A stretch of 64,000 bases of DNA. Source: Novosphingobium sp. ST904 (GTDB lineage Bacteria > Pseudomonadota > Alphaproteobacteria > Sphingomonadales > Sphingomonadaceae). Made by a program: the position numbers and the translations under genes. The notes below the pieces were generated by a model. That model saw only the letters and a program-made list of their open reading frames with translations, made no database searches and was not told where the DNA came from. The first letter of the stretch is position 1; every line of letters begins with the position of its first letter. Location: positions 1-64,000 of the forward strand of contig NZ_LGJH01000151.1 in NCBI RefSeq assembly GCF_001298105.1, in the 5' to 3' direction. This document shows, one piece after another, positions 10,119 to 21,719 of this stretch.

Positions 10119-10622
10119 CTACCTTACCTGTCCCGCGCCTTCGAGCTTCTTTCGCATCTCCGCATTCTTCGCCGCGCTGCCGCCGCCCGCCGCGCGAACG
10201 GCGGCCACTTCGGCCGGAGTAAAGGGCTTGCCTCCCTTGCCCACCCAGTTTGAGCGCGGCGGCGACATCGGCGTCGGGCAGGCGGCCGAAAGGCATCATG
10301 GCCCCGCGGATCGGCTTGCCATCACCGTGATCGCGCCGGACTGGCCGTAAAGCACGGTGGAGATCAGCCACTGGCGCGCATCCTTGCTGCCCGCCATCGG
10401 CCCCACCCGCCCGGAAAGGCGCGGGAACATGCCCGGCATGCCGCTGCCGTCGGCCTTGTGGCAGGACTGGCAATTGGCCGCCCAGGCCTTTGGCGCGGCC
10501 TGCGCCCGCAGCGGGGCGGGATGCGCCGCAAGCCCCGCCAGGAGCGCCGCGCCCGTTATCCCTGCGCCTGTCATGAGCGCACCTGCGGCCACCGCCATCG
10601 ACCGCATCTTGCTGGCAATCAC
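10119..10622 (-). CDS. Small c-type cytochrome, copy 1 (two frameshifts)
   Basis: A signal-bearing monoheme cytochrome of about 165 residues. The heme motif is NCQSCHKADGSG, and a downstream region GAMMPFGRLPDADVA is likely to supply the Met ligand. It is a paralog of the cytochrome at 38387-38869 (CHKADGTG, GPITVDGRKIGGMMP, GKGGKP, KPFTPAEV). Two indels break it: a lost G near 10323 (ITV to DGKPIRG) and an extra A at 10249-10251 (AAL to NWVGKGGKPFTPAEV). The GTG start overlaps the stop of the MauD-like gene (GTGA). It is probably the electron acceptor for the Mo enzyme encoded next (inference). Confidence 0.87.
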
Positions 10623-11221
10623 GTCACGATACTCCCTGAAACCTGTACTTGCCGAATGTCCTCGTCCGCCGGTGCCGCGCCTTGTCCTACTGCCGCCAAC
10701 AAGGCTTCCAGCTGTTCCCTGCGCTGCACGGTGCCGCGGGCAAGCAGGTGCCCGTTCGGATCGATCAGGGCCGCGGAAGGGACCGGGCCGATGTGGAAGT
10801 CCTCTCCCACGGCGGCGTCCAGAATGATGTCGTCCGCGCCGAGGCCGCTGCGTGCGATCAGCGCGGCGTAGTCCTCCCGCTGACCGTCGCCAAGCAGCAG
10901 CAGGCGCACTTCGGCGTCCGCGCACAGTTCCACCGCATCGCGCACCACCGTCTCGCAGAGCGCGGAATCCGCCTCTATGAACAGCAGCAGCAGCAGGCGC
11001 GGATCGCGGCTGAGGCCGCCGATCGTCAGCGTCTCGCCCGAAACGGCCGGGGCGCTGACGATCGGCGCCGTTTCACGCTCGCGCGCATCGCCGACAAGGG
11101 AGATCCGGTCTACCGGGGTGAGCGACTGGCGGGTGAGCCGCAATTGCCGCCGCATCGCCAGGACGGCGACCGCGAGCAGGATGACGCCAAGCCCGAACAG
11201 GAACAGCAAAGCGACTAGCAT
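10619..11221 (-). CDS. MauD-like membrane-anchored thioredoxin-fold protein
   Basis: A protein of 200 residues with one N-terminal membrane helix (MLVALLFLFGLGVILLAVAVLAM), a short linker and a thioredoxin-like domain (LLLLLFIEADSALCETVV, LLLLGDG, IGPVPSAALIDPNGHLLARG). It resembles MauD of methylamine dehydrogenase operons in layout. However, at the usual CxxC position only one Cys is visible (SALCETVV), so it is unlikely to be an ordinary dithiol oxidoreductase. It is the first gene of the cytochrome/Mo-enzyme operon, with motif site D 38 bp upstream. The specific role is not known. Confidence 0.72.
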   Translation of the reverse strand: MLVALLFLFGLGVILLAVAVLAMRRQLRLTRQSLTPVDRISLVGDARERETAPIVSAPAVSGETLTIGGLSRDPRLLLLLFIEADSALCETVVRDAVELCADAEVRLLLLGDGQREDYAALIARSGLGADDIILDAAVGEDFHIGPVPSAALIDPNGHLLARGTVQRREQLEALLAAVGQGAAPADEDIRQVQVSGSIVT

Positions 11222-11258
11222 GACCGGCCCATCCTAGGAGGGCGGAGCAAATCGCAGC

Positions 11259-11275
11259 ATACGCCGTTTGACGTA
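11259..11275 (-). promoter_or_regulatory. 17-bp regulon motif, site D
   Basis: On the minus strand it reads TACGTCAAACGGCGTAT. The first eight bases are invariant and the right half diverges. It lies 38 bp upstream of the MauD-like gene. Confidence 0.6.
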
Positions 11276-11413
11276 GGGCGTTCCGCAAACCGGGCGCTAC
11301 AAACGATGTCAGTGGTTTTCGCAAAGGAACGTCCTCCCGCGCTTCGCCCTCACGACGCGGGGCACCGGGCGTTCGCCATCTTTGCCGGATTTTCACTCTG
11401 ACGAAACTACAAG

Positions 11414-11448
11414 GGAGGTTCGGACCCCGCGTCCGGACCTCCTTTTTT
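11414..11448 (+). terminator. Strong intrinsic terminator with no obvious gene before it
   Basis: A 12-bp stem (GGAGGTTCGGAC with GTCCGGACCTCC, one G-U pair) closes a five-base loop and is followed by six T. Rightward orientation is clear from the T-run. The next gene rightward starts at 11559 and has its own motif site after this terminator. Confidence 0.85.
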
Positions 11449-11477
11449 GTCCGCGTCCGGCCCCTTCCCGGCCCCCC

Positions 11478-11494
11478 TACGTCAATCGCCCCAT
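11478..11494 (+). promoter_or_regulatory. 17-bp regulon motif, site E
   Basis: It reads TACGTCAATCGCCCCAT and lies 65 bp upstream of the GTG start of ureohydrolase 2. Confidence 0.65.
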
Positions 11495-11558
11495 TGCCGC
11501 ACAGCGCCCCCTCCCCGCACTTCCCAGCCCATACGAGGCCAGAAGACGGGGGTACTTA

Positions 11559-13043
11559 GTGAACGCGAAACGCAAGCTGCTGGCAGGGGCATGCGCTCTT
11601 GCGGCCATCCTTTCCGGCGCGGTCATCGCGCAGACCGACCGGCCGGAGATTCCCGCCGCACTGGAAGCCAGGATCGGCGGACTGACCAAGGAAAAGCGCG
11701 AATTCCTCGTCTCGGACAAGGCCGAAGGTTTCGCCGGTTCGTTCGACAAGCTGTTCCAGCGGCTTTCCACCAAGACCCCGCAGGAAATCGACGCCTATAT
11801 CGAGGCGATGATGGATTCGGTGGAAGCGGCCAAGTTCCATCCCGGCAAGGACATGGGCGAAATCGCCCTCGATACCGAGAACGAGGATTTCAACGGCTGG
11901 AAGGCCATGCGCCCCAAGGGGCTCGATCCCCGGCGCGAACCGGGGCCCTTCGAACTGAGCTACTACGCCAATGGGCGCGGTGCGGGCATGTATGCAGGCG
12001 GCATCGCCACTTTCGCGGGCGCCCCGGTGGCGATCTATCCGGACGATCTGGTCGCCGGGAAAGTGGACGTGGCCATCGTCGGCGCGCCGCTCGACATGGG
12101 CTCGGGCTATCGCGGGGCCAAGGGCGGCCCCTCTGCCATGCGCAGCCAGTACGGCGCGGGCGGGGTGGACATGTACACCATGGTCGATCCCAGCAAGGAG
12201 CTGAACATCGTCGACTACGGCGATATCGCCATCGACAACATGAGCACCGAACGCAGCGTCCAGCATGTGCGCGAACGCGTGGCGGAAATCGCCCGGACCG
12301 GCGCCATTCCCTTCATCGTGGGCGGCGACCACAGCCTGGAATATGCCGACGTGGCCGGCCTGGCCGACGTTCACGGCAAGGGCAGTTTCGGCGTGGTCCA
12401 CTTCGATTCGCACTATGATGCGGGCAAGGGCGGCGTCCACTTCATCACGCATGGCGCCCCGGTCTACCGCGCGGTCAAGGAAGGCCACGTGCTGGGCCGG
12501 AACTACATCCAGGTCGGCCTGCGCGGGTCGTGGCCGGGTGCGGAAGGCTTCGAATGGATGCGCGACAACGGCGTGCGCTATCACGCGATGCCGGAAGTGG
12601 AGAAAAGCGGCTGGCAGGTCGTCATGGAACGCGCGCTCAAGGAAGCGCGGGAAAGCGGCAAGAAGCTCTACGTCTCGTTCGACGTGGACGTGCTGGATCC
12701 GGCCTTCATTCCCGGCACCGGCACCCCGGTTGCGGGCGGCCTGACCATGCGGGAGGCGATCCCCATCGTGCGCCGCCTCTGCGCCGAGAACGAACTGGTG
12801 GGCTTCGAGATCGTCGAACTGGCCCCCGTGCTCGACCCGACATACCGCAGCGCGCTGAACGCCAACACCATCATGCACGCCTGCCTGACCGGCGTGGCCA
12901 TGCGCAGGAAGGGCATCAGGCAGCTAGGCTACCTGTCCGACCTGACCACCGAGCATGGCCAGCCCGGTAACGGAGAACGCGCGGCAAAGGCCGGCAAGGC
13001 GGAAAAGATCGATCCGAACTTCGGCCGCCGCAAACCGATCTGA
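11559..13043 (+). CDS. Exported ureohydrolase (agmatinase/arginase family), copy 2
   Basis: An intact protein of about 494 residues. I take the GTG at 11559 as start because it follows a GACGGGGG ribosome-binding stretch and gives a signal peptide (KRKLLAGACALAAILSGAVIAQ). The family's metal ligands are all present: GGDHSLEY, HFDSHYDAG and SFDVDVLDPAFIPGTGTP. The conserved C-terminal VELAPVLDPTYRSA is also there. A 130-residue N-terminal extension precedes the catalytic domain, and typical agmatinases (about 300-350 residues) lack it. Reaction by family: guanidino compound plus water to urea plus amine. The urease cluster begins 140 bp downstream under its own motif, consistent with urea as product. 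The substrate (agmatine, guanidinobutyrate, an alkylguanidine or guanidine itself) cannot be decided. Confidence 0.88.
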   Translation: MNAKRKLLAGACALAAILSGAVIAQTDRPEIPAALEARIGGLTKEKREFLVSDKAEGFAGSFDKLFQRLSTKTPQEIDAYIEAMMDSVEAAKFHPGKDMGEIALDTENEDFNGWKAMRPKGLDPRREPGPFELSYYANGRGAGMYAGGIATFAGAPVAIYPDDLVAGKVDVAIVGAPLDMGSGYRGAKGGPSAMRSQYGAGGVDMYTMVDPSKELNIVDYGDIAIDNMSTERSVQHVRERVAEIARTGAIPFIVGGDHSLEYADVAGLADVHGKGSFGVVHFDSHYDAGKGGVHFITHGAPVYRAVKEGHVLGRNYIQVGLRGSWPGAEGFEWMRDNGVRYHAMPEVEKSGWQVVMERALKEARESGKKLYVSFDVDVLDPAFIPGTGTPVAGGLTMREAIPIVRRLCAENELVGFEIVELAPVLDPTYRSALNANTIMHACLTGVAMRRKGIRQLGYLSDLTTEHGQPGNGERAAKAGKAEKIDPNFGRRKPI

Positions 13044-13057
13044 ACCGATCGCAGGAA

Positions 13058-13089
13058 GCCTCGTCCCGGATCGGGGACGGGACGAGGCC
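13058..13089 (+). terminator. Hairpin after ureohydrolase 2
   Basis: CCTCGTCCC pairs with GGGACGAGG just after the stop codon. There is no T-run, so it may stabilise the mRNA 3' end or act weakly as a terminator. Confidence 0.45.
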
Positions 13090-13133
13090 CGCTCCTGCAG
13101 AGATCCGCGCGATTCACGTGGGCCTCCCGCCCA

Positions 13134-13150
13134 TACGTCAAATGCCCCAT
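13134..13150 (+). promoter_or_regulatory. 17-bp regulon motif, site F
   Basis: It reads TACGTCAAATGCCCCAT and lies 34 bp upstream of ureD. It is the only motif copy before the urease genes. Confidence 0.65.
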
Positions 13151-13183
13151 GCCCCGTTTTCCCGCCGCAAGCGTAGCTAGGCC

Positions 13184-14048
13184 ATGGTCGCAAACCTCCT
13201 TAACCGCCCCGCAGAAGCCGCGCCGCCCGCGCGGTCGCGGTTGCAGCGGGTGGACGGCGCCGCGATGGTGCACTTCGGCCCTCGCGGCCTGCGCGACCTC
13301 AGCCAGATCGCCCCGGCGCGCCTGCTGTTTCCCGATGGCGACGCGGGCGAATTCCCGCTTGCCGTCACCGTCACCACCAGCGGCGGGCTGACGGGGGGAG
13401 ACGGGCTCGCGCTGGACATCAAGGTGGACGACGATGCCGCCGCCACGGTGATCCCCCAGGCAGCGGAAAAGATCTACCGCGCCCTGCCAGACGACCCGCC
13501 GACCCGCATCGAGACACGCATCGCCCTTGGAGCGGCCAGCCGCTGCGAATGGCTGGCGCAGGAAGCCATCCTGTTCGACCGCAGCCACATGCGCCGCTCG
13601 CTGGAAGTGGACATGGCGGCAGATGCGCGCCTGCTCGCCAGCGAGATGATCGTGCTGGGCCGGGGCGCCATGGGCGAAACCTTCGAGAGCGGCCTCATCC
13701 ACGATTCATGGCGCATTCGCCGGGGCGGACGGCTGATCTGGGCGGACACGCTTCACATCGGCGGCGACGTGGCCGGAACCGCCGCCCGCCCCTTCGGCTT
13801 CGGCGGTGCAAGTGCGGTTCTCACCCTGGTCTACGTCGGCCCGGACGCCGCCGATCATCTGGAGCGCGCCCGCAACGCTGATCCCCGCCCCGCACGGCGG
13901 CGCAACCTGTTTCGACGGCATGCTGATCCTGCGCATGACGGCGCCGGATCCGCGCCGGGTCCGCGATATCGCGCTTCGCTGCGCGGAAATCCTGAGGTCC
14001 GCCGTGTTCGGCCTCTCGCCACGCCTTCCCTCCATCTGTTACTGCTAG
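13184..14048 (+). CDS. ureD: Urease accessory protein UreD (frameshifted near 3' end)
   Basis: UreD (UreH) forms the scaffold that, with UreF and UreG, delivers nickel to apo-urease. Family markers are [18 protein letters not shown] N-terminus, [40 protein letters not shown] and, after the frame break, [20 protein letters not shown] and the C-terminal LPSICYC. An extra C in the run 13869-13871 breaks the frame between HLERA and [10 protein letters not shown]. Unless corrected, the broken reading frame runs on into ureA and mimics a UreD-UreA fusion. It is the first urease gene; ureA starts 6 bp after its corrected stop. Confidence 0.93.
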
Positions 14049-14053
14049 GGCCA

Positions 14054-14356
14054 ATGAACCTCACCGGTCGCGAAAAAGACAAGCTCATCATCGCCATGGC
14101 TGCCATGGTCGCCCGCAGGCGGCTTGAGCGGGGCGTGAAGCTCAACCATCCCGAGGCCATCGCCCTCATTTCCGATCATGTGGTGGAAGGCGCGCGGGAC
14201 GGGCGGCCGGTGGCGGAACTCATGGCCAGCGGCGCCCATGTCCTCACCCGCGACCAGGTGATGGACGGCATTGCCGAGATGATCCACGACATCCAGGTCG
14301 AGGCGACCTTCCCTGACGGCACCAAGCTCGTCACCGTGCACAGGCCGATCCGATGA
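14054..14356 (+). CDS. ureA: Urease gamma subunit
   Basis: A 100-residue gamma subunit with the usual length and markers: [42 protein letters not shown] and [21 protein letters not shown] end ([20 protein letters not shown]). It is part of the trimeric UreABC enzyme that hydrolyses urea to ammonia and carbamate in the cytoplasm. Its stop overlaps the ureB start (ATGA). Confidence 0.98.
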   Translation: MNLTGREKDKLIIAMAAMVARRRLERGVKLNHPEAIALISDHVVEGARDGRPVAELMASGAHVLTRDQVMDGIAEMIHDIQVEATFPDGTKLVTVHRPIR

Positions 14357-14657
14357 TCCCGGGCGAAATCATCCCGGCCGAGGGCGAAATCGTGCTGAAC
14401 GAGGGGCGCGAGGCGATCGCCCTGTCCGTGGCCAATACCGGCGACCGGCCGATCCAGGTCGGCAGCCATTATCACTTCGCCGAGACCAATCCCGCGCTAT
14501 CCTTCGATCGCGAGGCGGCGCGCGGATATCGGCTCGACATCGCCTCGGGCACGGCGGTCCGCTTCGAACCGGGCCAGACGCGCGAGGTCAAGCTTGTTCC
14601 CTATGCCGGCGCGCGCCGCGTGTTCGGCTTCCGCGCCGCCGTGATGGGAGACCTCTG

Positions 14658-14658
<1 letters not shown>
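14353..14658 (+). CDS. ureB: Urease beta subunit
   Basis: A 101-residue beta subunit. Markers are [42 protein letters not shown] and the C-terminal [15 protein letters not shown]. It is separate from the gamma subunit, as in most bacteria. Start and stop codons overlap ureA and ureC. Confidence 0.98.
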
Positions 14659-16370
<1,712 letters not shown>

Positions 16371-16455
16371 TGGGCCTCCCCTCTCGTCATGGCGAGGAAA
16401 AGCTGATTATGCCGTCGGCCCGGAGCAAGATTCGGAACAACACAGGGCCCTTCCC

Positions 16456-17013
16456 ATGCTGACCGTCCACGAAGTCATCCCCCACGGTCACTGGACCGGC
16501 GAGGCCGCCGACCGCATCACGCTGGACCATGACGCGCGCCACCGCCGCCGCTGGTACTATACCGCAGACAACGGCACCGCCTTCCTGCTCGACCTGCCGC
16601 GCGCGCAAGTGCTGGGCCACGGCGATGCGCTGCAGCTCTCGGACGGGCGGCTGGTGGAAGTGCTCGCCGCGCCCGAGGCACTGGTGGAAGTGACGGCGGA
16701 CAGCGCGGCAACGATGATCCGGCTCGCCTGGCATATCGGCAACCGCCACTTGCCCGCCGAACTCCACCCCCACGCCATCCGCTTGCGCGACGATCACGTC
16801 ATCAACGCCATGCTCGAAGGGCTGGGCGCCACGGTGACCAGGCTGGAAGCCGCCTTCACGCCCGAGGGCGGCGCCTATTCCGGCCACGGCCATGCCCACG
16901 GACATGACCATTCGCACGGGCACGACCATTCGCAAGGCCATGGGCATCACGACCACGGCCACCACCATGACCATGACCACGATCATGACGGCCCCTGCTC
17001 CCATGCTCACTGA
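16456..17013 (+). CDS. ureE: Urease nickel metallochaperone UreE with His-rich tail
   Basis: A protein of 185 residues. The N-terminal domain has DRITLDHDARHRRRWYYT and the C-terminal domain has AWHIGNRHLPAELH and LGATVTRLEAAFTPEGGAY. A tail of about 40 residues rich in His ([27 protein letters not shown]) binds nickel in this family. UreE dimers load nickel onto UreG. The gene follows ureC after 85 bp, and its end overlaps ureF. Confidence 0.97.
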   Translation: MLTVHEVIPHGHWTGEAADRITLDHDARHRRRWYYTADNGTAFLLDLPRAQVLGHGDALQLSDGRLVEVLAAPEALVEVTADSAATMIRLAWHIGNRHLPAELHPHAIRLRDDHVINAMLEGLGATVTRLEAAFTPEGGAYSGHGHAHGHDHSHGHDHSQGHGHHDHGHHHDHDHDHDGPCSHAH

Positions 17014-17679
17014 CGGGGCGCTGCACCGGCTGCTCGCATGGACTTCCCCGTCCTATCCGGTCGGCAGCTTCACTTACAGCCACGGCCTCGAAACCGCCGT
17101 GGAGGATGGCCGGGTGCGCAGCGCCATGGACGTGGTCGCCTATGTCGAAGCGGTGCTGGCGCGCGGCGGCGGCTGGGTGGATGCCGTCCTTTTCGTGCAC
17201 GCCTGGAAAGCGGCCGGCGATGACGCCGCCTTCGACGACATCTCCGAACTCGCCGCCGCCTTCCGGGGCAGCAGCGAAACCGCGCTGGAGGCCCGCCAGC
17301 AGGGCGCCTCGTTCCTTGCCGTCACCCGCAAGGCCTGGCCACACCCCGCGCTGGACGCTTTCTCGGCGCGCAACGGCGACTGGCCCGTCGCCCACTGTAC
17401 GGTCATGGCGCTGGCCTGCGCGGCGCACGGCGTGCCGCTGGAAAGCGCACTCCACGCCCTGCTCCATTCCACCGCCGCCAACCTCGTTTCGGCAGGCGTG
17501 CGGCTGGTTCCGCTCGGCCAGACCGACGGGCAACATGCCATCGCCGCGCTTGCCCCGCTGATCGAACGGATCGCCGCCCGCGCCCTCGTCACGCCGCTGG
17601 AAGACCTCGGCACCGCCGCGCCGGACCTCGAACTGGCGTCGATCGCCCACGAAACCCTCTACACAAGGCTTTTCCGCTC

Positions 17680-17683
<4 letters not shown>
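16985..17683 (+). CDS. ureF: Urease accessory protein UreF
   Basis: UreF bridges UreD and UreG during urease activation. Markers are [57 protein letters not shown] and the C-terminal [15 protein letters not shown]. The start is either ATG 16985 or ATG 17003; both lie inside the His-tail coding end of ureE. The stop overlaps the ureG start. Confidence 0.96.
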
Positions 17684-18341
<658 letters not shown>

Positions 18342-18342
<1 letters not shown>

Positions 18343-21300
18343 TGAAGCAGCCCGACTACGTCCTGAAAGACAAGCGGCTCTACAACAAGTGGGTCGCGAC
18401 GCAGACGCTTGAAGACTATGCCCTGCGCTTCACCGCCGATGCGGCGCGGCGCTGGGCGCCGCGCACGGTGGCGGGCACCGCCATCGGCGCCACCGCCTTC
18501 CTCGCCTGCGAGGCGATCGGCGCCTCGATCACGCTGACTTACGGTTTCGCCAACAGCGTGGCCGCCATCGCGGCGGGCATGGCGCTGATGTTCGTTCTGG
18601 GCCTGCCCATCGCCTACCAGTCCGCCCGGCGGGGGCTGGACATCGACCTGCTGACGCGCGGCGCGGGCTTCGGCTATCTCGGCTCGACGATCACCTCGCT
18701 GGTCTATGCCTCCTTCACCTTCCTGCTGTTCTCGGTGGAGGCGACGATCATGGCGGTCGCCCTGCGCGCGATGACCGGGATGCCGATGAGCGTGGCCTAC
18801 CTGATCTGCGCGCTCGTGGTGATCCCCATCGCCTTCTACGGGATGAGCGCGATCACCCGGTTCCAGGCCTGGACGCAATACCTCTGGATCGTCCTGCAAG
18901 TCGCGCCGATCGTCTACATCGTGTGGTCCGGTCCTGCGGCGCTGGCCGAATGGTCGCACTATTCCGGCAGGTTCGGGCTGGCGGACGGTAGCGTAACCCT
19001 GCTTCACTTCGGGCTCGCACTTTCCACCCTGCTTTCGCTGCTGCCGCAGATCGGCGAACAGGCGGACTACTTGCGCTTCCTTCCGCCGGAAGCGAAGATC
19101 GGCCGCACCCGCTGGTGGACCGCGATGCTGATCGGCGGGCCCGGCTGGACCCTGTTCGGCGGCACCAAGCTGCTGCTGGGCTCCTACCTCGCCTGGTTCG
19201 TCACCAGCCGCCACCTCATGGCGGACGATCCGTCCAGCCCCACTGCGATGTTTCATGCGATCTTCACGCAGATGACCGGCTGGCCCGCGCTCTCGCTGGT
19301 GCTGACGGGCCTGTTCGTGGTGGTGTGCCAGCTCAAGATCAACGTGACCAATGCCTATGCCGGCTCGATCGCGTGGTCCAACTTCTTCTCGCGCCTCACG
19401 CACAGCCACCCCGGCCGCATCGTCTGGATGGTGTTCAACGTGCTGCTGGCGCTGCTGCTGATGGAAATCGGCATCTTCACCGTGATCGAGCAGATCCTGA
19501 TCCTTTACGCCACGGTAGCCGCCGCATGGATCGGCGCGCTGGCGGCGGATCTCATGATCTCCAAGCCGCTGCGCCTCTCGCCGCGCGGGATCGAGTTCAA
19601 GCGCGCCCACCTGAACGACCTGAACCCGGTGGGTCTCGGCGCCATGGCCCTGTCGATCGCGGTGGCGACATGCGCGCATTTCGACCTGCTCGGCCCGCTG
19701 GCACAGGCGTTCGCGCCGGTGATCGGGCTGGCCGTGGCTTTCACCGCCGCACCGGTGATCGCGCTTGCCACGCAAGGCCGCTACTACATCGCCCGCCGCA
19801 CCCGCTGGTCGCCCGGCCAGACCGACGCCACTTGCGTGATCTGCGAGAACCGCTTCGAACTCAATGATATGGCGCACTGCCCCATGTATGCGGCGCCGAT
19901 CTGTTCGCTTTGCTGCACCCTCGAAGCCCGCTGCCACGACCGCTGCAAGCGCGACAGCCGCGCGACACAGCAGCTTGCCCGCTGGCTGGAGCGGCTGGTC
20001 CCGCGCCGCGCGGCCCGCTTCGTGCATACGCCGGTGGGGCACTTCGTATTCGTGATGGCGGCGATCGTCTCGGTGATCGGGGTGATCGTCGGCACGCTTT
20101 CCTGGCAGATCGAGCTGACCTCGCCCAATGCCGCCGCCCGTTTCTCCTCGGTGCTGATCGGCCTGTTCCTGCTGCTTTCGCTGTGCGGCGGGGTGATCGC
20201 GTGGATCATCGTGCTGGTCCACCACTCGCGCCGCTCGGCGATGCAGGAAAGCGAACACCACGTGACCCTGCTGATGAACGAGATCGAGGCGCACAACCGC
20301 ACCGAAAAGGAGCTCCAGGCCGCCAAGGAAGCGGCCGAGGCCGCGAATTCGGCAAAAAGCCGCTACCTCGTCAGCGTCAGCCACGAAATCCGCTCGCCGC
20401 TCAACTCCATCTACGGCTACTCGCAGCTCCTGGAGCGCGGGCATGACGTGACCCCGGTGGAAGCGGCCAAGGTGATCCGCCGCAGCTCAGAACACCTCAC
20501 CAACCTCGTAGAGGGCCTGCTGGACATATCGCAGGTCGAAAGCGGCGTGCTGCGCATTTCCAGCGAGACGGTGCGCTTCCCCTCCTTCGTGGACCAGATC
20601 GCCAACATGTTCCGCCCGCAGGCGCAGGCCAAGGGGATCGCCTTCCATTTCGAGCGCCCCGAACGCCTGCCCGGCTTCGTGCGGACCGACCAGAAACGCC
20701 TGCGCCAGATCCTCATCAACCTGCTGTCCAACGCGATCAAGTTCACGCCGGCAGGCTCGGTTACGTTCCGCGTCCAGTACCGCAGCGAAATGGCGACGTT
20801 CGAGGTGGTCGACACCGGCATCGGCATCTCGCCCGAAGACCTCGCCAAGGTCTTCGAACCGTTCGAGCGCGGCGGCAATCCCGATGCCCAGCGCCAGAAG
20901 GGGGTGGGCCTTGGCCTTGCGATCACGCAGGCGCTGGTTCGCATCCTCGGCGGCGATCTTGCGGTGGTGAGCGAGCCGGGGCAGGGAACGCGCTTCACCG
21001 TCCGGCTGATGCTGGGTCAGGTCGCCGGGCCAAAGCAGGATGTCGAGGAAGTGGACCGGGTCGCCGGCTACGAGGGCGAACGCCGCAAGGTGCTGGTGAT
21101 CGACGACGATCCCGCCCAGATCGGCATGGTCCGCAGCCTGCTGGAACCGCTGGACTTCACCGTGCTCGATGCATCGAACGGCACACGGGGCCATGCCCTC
21201 GCGCTGGCCGAGCGGCCCGACATCGTCCTGCTCGACATCTCGATGCCCGGCGAATCCGGCTGGGACATCTGCGCACGCCTGCGCGAAACGCTCGGCAAAG

Positions 21301-21719
21301 ACGTGAAGATCGTGATGGTCTCGGCCAATGCCCACAAATTCAGCCGCGGCGGCGATGGACTGGCCAGCCACGACATGTTCCTCAAGAAGCCGGTCGAACT
21401 CGACGCCATGCTGGATGTCGTGGCGGAACAGCTCTCGATCCGCTGGATCGGCGAGAAGCCCGAAGCCATGCGCCCGCCCGCCATCGATCCGGGCATTGCG
21501 CCGCTGCCCGCCGCCGCCGCGCCGCTCCTGGCCGAGATCGAACAGAAGGCGCTGATCGGCCATGTTCGCGGGATCGAAGCCGCCATCCGCACGCTGGAAC
21601 GCGAAGTTCCCGAAGCCGCCCCGCTCGTCGCGCAACTGGTGGATCACCTCGACCGCTTCGACATACAGATGCTCCTCAAAGACCGCCAGAGCCCACACAT
21701 GATGACCCGCAAGCCATGA
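18342..21719 (+). CDS. NCS1-type permease fused to hybrid histidine kinase
   Basis: A protein of 1125 residues. Residues about 1-480 form a polytopic transporter of the nucleobase-cation-symport type (ATQTLEDYALRFT, GFGYLGSTITSLVYASF, YLICALVVIP). A Cys-rich linker follows (CVICENRFELNDMAHCP, PICSLCCTLEARCHDRCK), then two further membrane helices, a coiled region and a histidine kinase: H-box VSHEIRSPLN, N-box LINLLSNAIKF, G-boxes DTGIGIS and GVGLGLAI. A receiver domain ends it (VIDDDP, phospho-Asp in VLLDISMPGESG, Lys in FLKKPV). The design resembles solute-symporter-kinase sensors such as CbrA/CrbS but with a different transporter family. Start codon overlaps ureG; stop overlaps the LuxR regulator (ATGA). 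The ligand may be urea or another nitrogen compound (inference). Confidence 0.9.

Larger units (their letters stand above)
11222..11558. promoter_or_regulatory. Divergent intergenic region between the MauD-like operon and ureohydrolase 2
   Basis: This 337-bp region carries motif site D facing left, a strong rightward terminator at 11414-11448 and motif site E facing right. No protein gene is visible between the terminator and site D. The terminator therefore ends either an unrecognised short transcript or a long leader. Confidence 0.6.

Noticed and set aside
11280..11448. Guanidine riboswitch before ureohydrolase 2
   Set aside because: I looked for the ykkC core and for paired hairpins with ACGR loops and found neither. 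The only clear structure is the terminator.
13184..14356. An apparent UreD-UreA fusion protein
   Set aside because: The fusion arises only because an extra C at 13869-13871 shifts ureD into the ureA frame. The correct ureD C-terminus ([10 protein letters not shown] to LPSICYC) is in the neighbouring frame, and ureA has its own start at 14054.
16870..17010. Repetitive tract at the end of ureE
   Set aside because: It is the ordinary His-rich nickel-binding tail seen in many UreE proteins, not a repeat element.
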